In this document: in pieces, positions 56,810 to 64,000 of the stretch | Position numbering within the stretch: the first letter of the stretch is position 1 | How the letters are laid out: every line of letters begins with the position of its first letter | NCBI GenBank assembly: GCA_002104945.1 | Contig: MCFH01000074.1 | Coordinates: 62,001-126,000 of the forward strand | DNA: 64,000 bases | Direction: 5' to 3' | DNA from: Piromyces finnis | Taxonomy: Eukaryota; Neocallimastigomycota; Neocallimastigomycetes; Neocallimastigales; Neocallimastigaceae | Made by a program: the position numbers and the translations under genes | Notes under the pieces: model-generated | What the model was told of the DNA's origin: nothing | Databases searched by the model: none | The model's input: the letters and a program-made list of their open reading frames with translations, nothing else

Positions 56810-57528
56810 TGTAAAAGTTTTATAAGACTCAAAAACAGATTATAAAATTTTACAATAAAACAACACCAAAAAATAAAAACAAAATATAGTTAAAATTATC
56901 TTTTTAAATATCTTCTTTTATTAAGTTTATTTAGTTATTAACTAAATAATAGTCAATAACAATTACATCTTTTTAATTAAGAAATTTTTACATGTATTTA
57001 TATTTTTTATAAATTATATTTTAATACACTATTCTATTTAATTATACATATATTCAATAGAAAATAAACAAAACTAATTTAATACTAATTTAATTAAATA
57101 ATAAAATAAAACTAAACCAAAACTAATTAAATACACTTTTGATTCAATTTGAGTAAACTGCAAATTGAATACAGTCCATGCATTACCTATATATTAATTA
57201 AATATTAATAATACTATTTATTATATATTTATAATTAAAAATGCTAATTTAAAACTACGCTAAAGTTATTAAAATAATTTTTAATTAAAAACTTTTTAAG
57301 ATTTAATTTGAATATTTAAAATATTTAAATTTAATTATCCATTAATTTAAATATTTATCCAAATTTCATTTCTAACTTTGATATTTTAAAATTAATCTTT
57401 ATTTAATTATTCCATAAAATTTATACAATAAATTTTATGAACAATTTTTCATTAAAATATCAAAATTATTATTCAATAATTATTAATTAATTATTAAATA
57501 ATTTAATGATATATTTTATATCTTTACA
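56810..57528 (-). repeat. 5' LTR, family B (719 bp)
   Basis: TGTAAAAG...CTTTACA on +. GTAATTGTTAT is inside at 56966-56956 (minus). It abuts the + strand gypsy relic at 57529. Confidence 0.93.
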
Positions 57529-59098
57529 TTATCCTATACCAAGGATCAATGATCTCATTGAATTCTTCAAGGGCGCGAAAACTTTTACCCGTTTGGATCT
57601 ACGCTCGCCATACAATCTAATACGAATAAAGAAGGGTCACGAATATCTCACTGCCTTTAGAAATCCTTTGGGACACTTTGAATACCCTGTGATACCTTTT
57701 GGTCTTCGTAACGCCCCTCTGTTTTTCAAAGATTTATTCAAGATGTCCTTTCTGATGTTCTGGGTTCCTACGCTCAAGTTTACCTCAACGATATAATTAT
57801 ATATTCAAAAAACACTTCTGAACATATCAAACATGTTCGCACAGTACTCCAGGCTCTAATTAAGAATGGTTTATACGCTAAACTCGAGAAATGTGAATTC
57901 CATGTAGAAAAAACTACATTCCTAGGATTCACAGTATCCGTTAATGGCCTAACTATGGATCAAGATAAAATAAAATCGGTCTTAGACTGGCCCACACCAA
58001 AAAAACACTAAAGAACTCCAAAGTTTTTTAGGTTTATGTAATTTTTATAGGAAATTCATTAAGGATTTCGCGAAAATCATGGAGCCTTTCAGAAAACTAT
58101 TAAAAAAGAACTCTAACTTCCTTTGGGATCAAAGTGCTGAGGATGCATTTGTTAAACTTAAAAGTACATTCGTGTCTGATAACTTATTAGCTTTCCCTGA
58201 TGCCGACAAACTGTTTATTATAGAAACTGATGCGAGCGACTTCGCAATCGGCTGTGTACTCTCTCAATATAACGATACTGACAATCTTATGCACCCGGTC
58301 GCCTTTCACTCCAGATCGCTAACCAATCCAGAGATAAATTATACAATCTATGATAAGGAACTTTTGGCGATTATTACTGCATTTGATACATGTAAACACC
58401 ATCTGGAGGGTGCCAAATTCCCTGTGCAGGTAATAACTGACCATAAAAATCTCCTATATTTCAAAAAACCCCAACATCTGAATCAAAGACAGATTCGTTG
58501 GAGTCTTTTCTTATCAAAATTTAACTACAGAACTTCTTATAGACCAGGGAGTAGTGGCGGAAAACCGGATGCCCTATCCAGACGCCCATACTATAAAACG
58601 CCTTTTGAAAATACTAGTCGCCCTATTTTCCAAGAAGAATCCTTTTGTTGTGCTACAAGCGATAACATTAATAGCTTAATAAACGCCAAGAAGGAAGATA
58701 AATTCTGTAGGGAAACTCTGGATAAGATAAAAAACCATTCTAACAAAGTTAAAAGTTCTTTGTTCAGTTTAACTGATGGTATACTTTACTTTCAAAACCG
58801 CATTATAGTGCCACATCCTCTCAGGGCAAGGATCCTTAAATCCTTCCACGATCTACCAACAAGCGACCACCAAGGAATTGACAAAACAATGGAGAAAATT
58901 AAAAGATACTACTGGTGGCCTAACATGCAAAAGGACGTTCAAAACTATGTACTTTCCTGTAATGTTTGTGGCAAATGTAAAATTCGCAGACACAAACCTT
59001 ATGGGAAAATCCAACCATTGCCGATCCCGAATAAACCATGGGAAATCATTGCTGTTGATTTCATTGTCTATCTACCAAGCTCACATATGATGTTTTAA
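57529..59098 (+). pseudogene. Third gypsy lineage: RT, RNase H and integrase N-terminal relic
   Basis: It starts inside RT ([20 protein letters not shown], then FGLRNAP). Frameshifts lie near 57730 and 58005. A third catalytic loop is degenerate ([12 protein letters not shown], with ND where DD is expected). From 58079 a long frame covers the RT connection, RNase H (FIIETDASDFAIGCVLSQY, then ITDHKNLLYF), and integrase up to the zinc binding motif and the first catalytic stretch (HQGIDKTMEKI, CNVCGKCK, AVDFIVYLPS). It ends at 59098. The sequence is less AT-rich and only distantly similar to the two chromoviruses here, so it is a separate family. Confidence 0.92.
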
Positions 59099-59979
59099 AA
59101 TTTTTATTTAAAAGAAACTTTTTTTTTTATTTTCAACATAAAAAATTAAGATTATAGAAAAACTTTAATATTTAAATTAGTTCTTTTTTATGTAAGGATT
59201 TTCACAAAAATAACATTAGCCACATATCAAAGTATAAAATAGTATATTAACACATATATATATGTTTAAACATCATGTGGTAAATAATATCATGTGATAT
59301 GAACTTTGACAATATTGTTTTTATGTTTAAAGTTTTTAATCGTATAATATCACATAAAATCTTTTTATTACTACCATTAATTATTAGACTTTAGCTATTT
59401 TTCTTTTTCTATATTATTCAAAGAATATTCTTGAATCATCCCTTTATAAAATAGCATTAGCCACATTTTATAGTATAAAAGAATGATATATTACACATGG
59501 ATACATAAATATATGGTTGAATGTATCACATGATATTTAATCATGTGATGTGAATAATAGTATCTAAAAATTGATACGGTCAGGGTTAGAATTTAACTTT
59601 AAATAATATATTTTATTAAAAACTTTAATGCGTTCCAATATTTCTATTCTGTCTAAATACTAAAACGTTAATTCTGTCGTTGTTAGCTAAAAATTTAACT
59701 AAAATAAGAAGCCTTCATAATAATAATTATTCCCTAGTCTATCTATACTAATTAAGGCTAACTTAATAATTAGTTGTCCAATGATAAAGCTGAAACTCTA
59801 TGGATTATACATTTACATTATTCTTTTACATTGCATGTTATTACATTTGTCATATATTTACATTTACATTCTTACACATTGTAGAAATAATATAACAAAA
59901 ACTCTATAAATTTAATATTAAGAAAAATTTTATTAATATAATAATATGTTAAGTCACATATTATTTTTATATCAAAATT
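59099..59979. other. AT-rich stretch with a direct repeat of about 95 bp
   Basis: 59209-59304 and 59449-59552 share ACATTAGCCACAT...AGTATAAAA...ACACATG/ATACATA...ATCATGTGAT. Each carries a short ATCACATGAT/ATCATGTGAT palindrome. No gene is recognised. This may be debris of an LTR or MITE. Confidence 0.55.
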
Positions 59980-59995
59980 TTAACACTAAAAAAAT

Positions 59996-60313
59996 TTAAT
60001 AAGTGATGACTAAGGCTAATGCCAAAAACTTACTATATTCCTTAATCAATTTAAGTGTAATCATTAGTGGGCGGTTGATGCGTGATCAAATTGACTATAA
60101 GAGGCTTGACATTGTAGTTGGGAAATATCATACAACGACATACATCTAATGTACATGGATTAAGAGAGCATCGAAGCTGAAGATACAGTATGACAGACCA
60201 GGAGGGTCACAACCACCTAGCAATAGAAATGAGCCAACGTTTCTCTATGAACCACCATTGGGGCTAACACCAATTGATGGGAGAAATGCACTCGGAAGTT
60301 AAAAAAAAAAAAA
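59996..60313 (+). mobile_element. SINE copy, 5'-truncated, with 16-bp target duplication
   Basis: It matches the tail two thirds of the SINE at 2154-2699 and ends in A13. Perfect repeats TTAACACTAAAAAAAT flank it (59980-59995 and 60314-60329). It lacks the tRNA-like head. Confidence 0.93.
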
Positions 60314-60329
60314 TTAACACTAAAAAAAT

Positions 60330-60776
60330 ATATATCTTAATATGCCTTGTCATTTTATCTAAATTTTTTTTACTTAAAATAATAATTTCTTTTTTTTTTT
60401 TTTAATCATAAATATTATTCTATAAAATAATAAATATTAAAAAAAAAAAAAAAATATCAATTATAACATTGACATGATGTATTTTACACTTTTAACATTC
60501 TTTTAAATTGTAGTTTTAATTATGATGAATAATAAAAACTCAACTATATATAAAATTTATTCTAGGTCATGTAGATTAATAACCCATAAATGAATGTTGT
60601 GTTATTAACAACCCAACATATATAAAAACTTATAACAAATGTATAAAAAATATTAAAAATGAATTTATAGAAATAGTATATACTTTTCTTTTTTAAAAAA
60701 AAAAAAGTCTGACACAACTTGTGAATCTCTTTGAATAATAAATTTTTTATATCAAGAATATAGAATTATCAAACTT
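60330..60776. other. AT-rich spacer
   Basis: Nothing is recognised beyond A and T runs. Confidence 0.5.
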
Positions 60777-61309
60777 TTTTTTTTATAAAGTCATGTAAAT
60801 TTTATTTTTTTAATGACGTTATATTAGAATAAAAATTAAAAAATAAAAAAATATATCTTAACACAAATGAATAAAAAATGGGTATAATGTATTCAAGTCA
60901 TTTTAATTAAAGTAAGATAGCCACTATGATACTAAAGTATAATAATTGTAGTTGACTTCCAATGGGACACCGAGCCAAAGATTAAAAATTTTATCATGAG
61001 TCAAAATTATGATCTCCATTGGTTGCGCTGGCCATCCTGGCCTGTCTTACTGTTTCTTCAGCATTGACGCTCTTGGATGTTGCTTCAAACCTTTTGAACA
61101 TTGACCATTGCTGGCCAATAGCAAAAGGCATGATTTTGGTTAGAAGTTCCGCGATTACCGTCAAGAATGGTGTTCCTTCGTTAGTGCCAGATTGAATTAT
61201 TACTATTATTTAACTAAATTACTATCTAAATTAGAATTATCATTTTCACTATTGCTATCATTACTAATATTATTATTTCTACTAATACTATTATTATTAT
61301 TGCTATCTC

Positions 61310-61312
<3 letters not shown>
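60777..61312 (-). mobile_element. LINE fragment with internal deletion
   Basis: It matches the 3' UTR and C-terminus of the adjacent LINE (TATGATCTCC...GTGCCAGATTGAAT). It then jumps, with loss of about 130 bp, to the Asn/Ser-coding repeats (61200-61312), where the next LINE is joined by its poly(T) (poly(A) on minus). Confidence 0.85.
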
Positions 61313-61347
<35 letters not shown>

Positions 61348-64000
61348 GGCATCAAATATTTTAAACTTTATTATTAATTTAATTAAAATTATAATACATG
61401 TAATATAAAAATTAAAATAAAATAAAAATAAAAAAAAATATGTTTAAATAAACACAAATGAATAAAAATTGGGTATAATGTATTCTAGTAATTTTAATTA
61501 AAGTAAGAAAGCCACTATCATACTAAAGTATAATAATTGTATTTGACTTCCAATGGGACACCGAGCCAAAGATCAAAATTTTATCATGGGACAAAATTAT
61601 GATCTCCATTGGTTGCGCTGGCCCTCCTGGCCTGTCTTACTGTTTCTTCAGCATTGACGCTCTTGGATGTTGCTTCAAACCTTTTGAACATTGACCATTG
61701 CTGGCCAATAGCAAAAGGCATGATTTTGGTTAGAAGTTCCGCGGTTACCGTCAAGAATGGTGTTCCTTCGTTAGTACCAGATTGAATCTGACGCTTACAA
61801 AGTTCTTTCCATTCCCTTGAATTGTAATTGATATTGTTAAAACTTCTTCCCCCAAGAAGGAATTTAAATATTTTACTGCACACACTAGAATAATCATACA
61901 CATTAATATTCACCGGATTATTAGAACTATTACTATCATTAACTAAATTACTATCTAAATTAGAATTATTATCTTCACTATTGCTATCATTACTAATATT
62001 ATTATTTCTATTACTACTATTGTTATTATTACTATTGTTACTATTACTATTGTTATTATTACTATTGTTACTATTACTATTAATATTATTACTATCTCTA
62101 CTGATATTATCAATTTCATTATTATTGATAGGACTATTGGAATTACGTTGACTGAAAAAATTTAATAGCTGGACTATGGAATCATAATGTTTAATACGGA
62201 TATCTCTAAATGTTGGACAATCTAATAACCAATGTTTAATACTTTGATCTCCACACTTGCAACATGGACAGTAGTTAGGACAAACTGGATCAACAAATTT
62301 GGCAGCTTTGGCAACTCTAGCATCCAACTTGTATCCGCTTCTTGCTTTCAATAGCCAGTAGAAGCCATAGGCAAACTCTGGGTACTCATAACATAATTTA
62401 ATAAAATCTTTAGTATCAATAAACTTATTATCATCATAATATTGCGCTTTGATTGAATTCCCTTTGAGATCTTTCCAATAAAAGTTTTTAACTGCTTTAA
62501 CATCTCCATGTTTCTTTAGTTTTTTATCAAGTGTCCTACTTGATTTGCACCACGTGTATTTTCTAAATTTAGGAATGTAATTGACAAGGTGTGAGATAAT
62601 ACAATTTGAGTTTTTCCATTTGTTAAAACATCTAACCTGAGCTAATGCACATTTGGCTGACAATGGAGGAATATTCAAATCTTTTGAGATAGAGTATAAA
62701 GATATAAACGATACAGCTTTATGAACTCCGGCAACCCATCGTATTCCTTTGTTAACATGCTTCTGTGCAATCCTAGACCTGGCTTTGTTGGATCCAAGTA
62801 ATGGTGCAAAGTATGAAACTCTGCTAATCACTTGTGAGTTAAGTACTAGCTTTTTGAAGGGAATAGGAATATTAGGATTTCTTAAGAATTTACTGACTGA
62901 GAAAAGTCCTTTCAAAACCTTGTTATTAAGAGCTTTAATAACTGGTTTAAGGGACAGATTCTTATCAAATGGAACACCAAGATAAGTATAACAATCAGTA
63001 GTTGGAATGGGTTGTCCTGCTAAGTAAAATGTTGGATCTCTCTTGTTCTGATTTTCTATTGATTCAGGACGAATCACCATCGTTGAACACTTCTGGATAC
63101 CAAATTCCATTTCATTATACAAGGCCCATTCATTAACTCTTCTAAGCATCTTTTTTAAGCATCCTCTTGTTGGAGCACAAATAACTATATCATCTGCAAA
63201 AAGTCCACCACAGCATCGAGTGTCACCTAAACTGACTCCGAGATCTTCACACTCTTTAAATATATCATTAATAAAGAGATTAAAGAGAATAGGAGAAAGA
63301 GGGCATCCTTGACGGACTCCTTTCTTCACATCAAAAGATTTCGAGAATTGTCCATCTAATTTGACATTAGCCTTAGATGTTAAATATAAATTTTTGATGA
63401 ATTGTAAACTCTTACCTCGGATTCCTAAACAATCTAATTTATGGAGAATATTACCGATTGGGACTGAATCGTATGCTTTCCTGAGATCTAAAAAGGCCAA
63501 ATATGTCTCTTTATTATCTAATTGACGTCTACGGCATATTTCTTGGATTGAAATGAAAAGACTGATACTTTCTTCCTTTTTTCGAAAACCAAATTGTTCA
63601 GGTCTAATGAAATTATTCTTTAGACCATATTCTGAGATTCTAGTGGTGACAATTTTGGAAATCAACTTAATACCATTATTGATAAGTGATATACCTCGAT
63701 AGTTATCACAATCTGTCAAATCTCCCTTCTTAGGAATAGAAACAATACTGGATTCATTCCATGAGTTGGGGAAGTCTCCATCCCAAATACGGTTGAATAA
63801 TTTAAGAATAAAATTTAAACCATAAGCATCATTATCTGAAGTGGTATTACCGGAAGAATTATTATCTGTAGCATTATTAGAATCATTACTTGATGGAATT
63901 AATGCTTTGTAAAATTCAATTGGAATACCATCCGGACCTGATGCTTTATAATTCGGAGTAGAGAGGATAGCTGACTTGACTTCATCAATACTAATATCTT
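61313..64000 (-). mobile_element. LINE (non-LTR retrotransposon), 3' part, continues past the window
   Basis: It carries poly(A) on the minus strand (T32 at 61313-61344), a 3' UTR of about 240 bp, and a long open frame reaching base 64000. It has been inserted into the fragment at 60777-61312. Its 5' part is outside the window. Confidence 0.95.
61584..63998 (-). CDS. LINE reverse transcriptase ORF, C-terminal about 804 residues
   Basis: The frame is open from the window edge. RT motifs in order are YKASGPDGIPIEFYK (fingers), KKGDLTDCDNYRGISLIN, FLDLRKAYDSV (first catalytic Asp), GVRQGCPLSPILFNLFIND, and LFADDIVICAPTRG (catalytic FADD). The thumb and connection follow (TYLGVPFDKNLS, AKCALAQVRCFNKW). 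Then comes a cysteine-rich zinc-finger-like domain (CPNYCPCCKCGDQSIKHWLL), an Asn/Ser-rich spacer of about 90 residues, and a conserved C-terminal tail. It would reverse transcribe its own RNA at a nicked target. Another Asn/Ser/Asp-rich insert lies in the fingers. The N-terminal endonuclease, if any, is outside the window. No stop or frameshift is seen, so this copy may be active. The clade is not assigned. Confidence 0.96.
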   Translation of the reverse strand, partial: DISIDEVKSAILSTPNYKASGPDGIPIEFYKALIPSSNDSNNATDNNSSGNTTSDNDAYGLNFILKLFNRIWDGDFPNSWNESSIVSIPKKGDLTDCDNYRGISLINNGIKLISKIVTTRISEYGLKNNFIRPEQFGFRKKEESISLFISIQEICRRRQLDNKETYLAFLDLRKAYDSVPIGNILHKLDCLGIRGKSLQFIKNLYLTSKANVKLDGQFSKSFDVKKGVRQGCPLSPILFNLFINDIFKECEDLGVSLGDTRCCGGLFADDIVICAPTRGCLKKMLRRVNEWALYNEMEFGIQKCSTMVIRPESIENQNKRDPTFYLAGQPIPTTDCYTYLGVPFDKNLSLKPVIKALNNKVLKGLFSVSKFLRNPNIPIPFKKLVLNSQVISRVSYFAPLLGSNKARSRIAQKHVNKGIRWVAGVHKAVSFISLYSISKDLNIPPLSAKCALAQVRCFNKWKNSNCIISHLVNYIPKFRKYTWCKSSRTLDKKLKKHGDVKAVKNFYWKDLKGNSIKAQYYDDNKFIDTKDFIKLCYEYPEFAYGFYWLLKARSGYKLDARVAKAAKFVDPVCPNYCPCCKCGDQSIKHWLLDCPTFRDIRIKHYDSIVQLLNFFSQRNSNSPINNNEIDNISRDSNNINSNSNNSNNNNSNSNNSNNNNSSNRNNNISNDSNSEDNNSNLDSNLVNDSNSSNNPVNINVYDYSSVCSKIFKFLLGGRSFNNINYNSREWKELCKRQIQSGTNEGTPFLTVTAELLTKIMPFAIGQQWSMFKRFEATSKSVNAEETVRQARRASATNGDHNFVP

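Noticed and set aside
1-64000. CRISPR arrays, operons, ribosome binding sites
   Set aside because: Repeats are LTRs, satellites and microsatellites. Introns, poly(A) retroelements and a eukaryotic MAD2 show a nuclear eukaryotic genome.

Overview
The window is nuclear DNA of a eukaryote, most probably an anaerobic gut fungus (Neocallimastigomycota). The base composition is extremely AT-rich, with long A/T runs between genes. Introns are short GT-AG introns. One secreted protein ends in the cysteine-rich dockerin (CBM10-type) used by cellulosomes of these fungi. An ankyrin-like relic, a chitin-binding (CBM18) relic and Cys-rich secreted proteins fit the same source. There are no operons, ribosome binding sites or CRISPR arrays.

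Host genes are few. From left to right they are: a spliced acidic single-pass membrane protein of unknown function (10989-12744, +); a tRNA-Ser(GCU) at 15074-15155, with two more copies at 31305 and 34343 inside a duplicated block; a signal peptide + ricin-type lectin + dockerin protein (36915-37586, +); the spindle-checkpoint gene MAD2, here resolved into seven exons including a 16-nt microexon (38565-40416, -); a rhomboid-like multi-pass protein that appears to lack its catalytic residues (41429-42406, -); and a spliced Cys-rich type I membrane protein (44638-45741, -).

The rest is a retrotransposon graveyard. 0-3.3 kb holds Ty1/copia relics broken by an LTR fragment and a tRNA-derived SINE. 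13.6-14.7 kb is a 5'-truncated LINE. 15.7-22 kb is a Ty3/gypsy chromovirus with several nested LTRs. 22-30.7 kb is a mosaic of copia pieces, five LTR families, an ankyrin-like pseudogene and a CBM18 relic. 47.5-59.1 kb holds a solo LTR, a nearly intact chromovirus (gag-pol of 1303 aa plus chromodomain), a second broken one and a third gypsy lineage on the other strand. 60-64 kb holds a second SINE copy and two LINE copies, the last running off the window.

Three observations stand out. (1) In three different gypsy LTR families the 11 nt next to the LTR (ATAACAATTAC) are the exact complement of an 11-nt motif inside the same LTR (GTAATTGTTAT), which is the signature of Tf1-type self-priming. 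(2) All these LTR families start TGTAAAGAT and carry an inverted repeat at that end whose sequence and loop differ between families while pairing is kept. (3) Three copia copies share a 14-nt primer binding site complementary to the anticodon arm of tRNA-Lys(CUU), implying half-tRNA priming. Seven insertions have perfect target-site duplications readable in the sequence, which dates their nesting.
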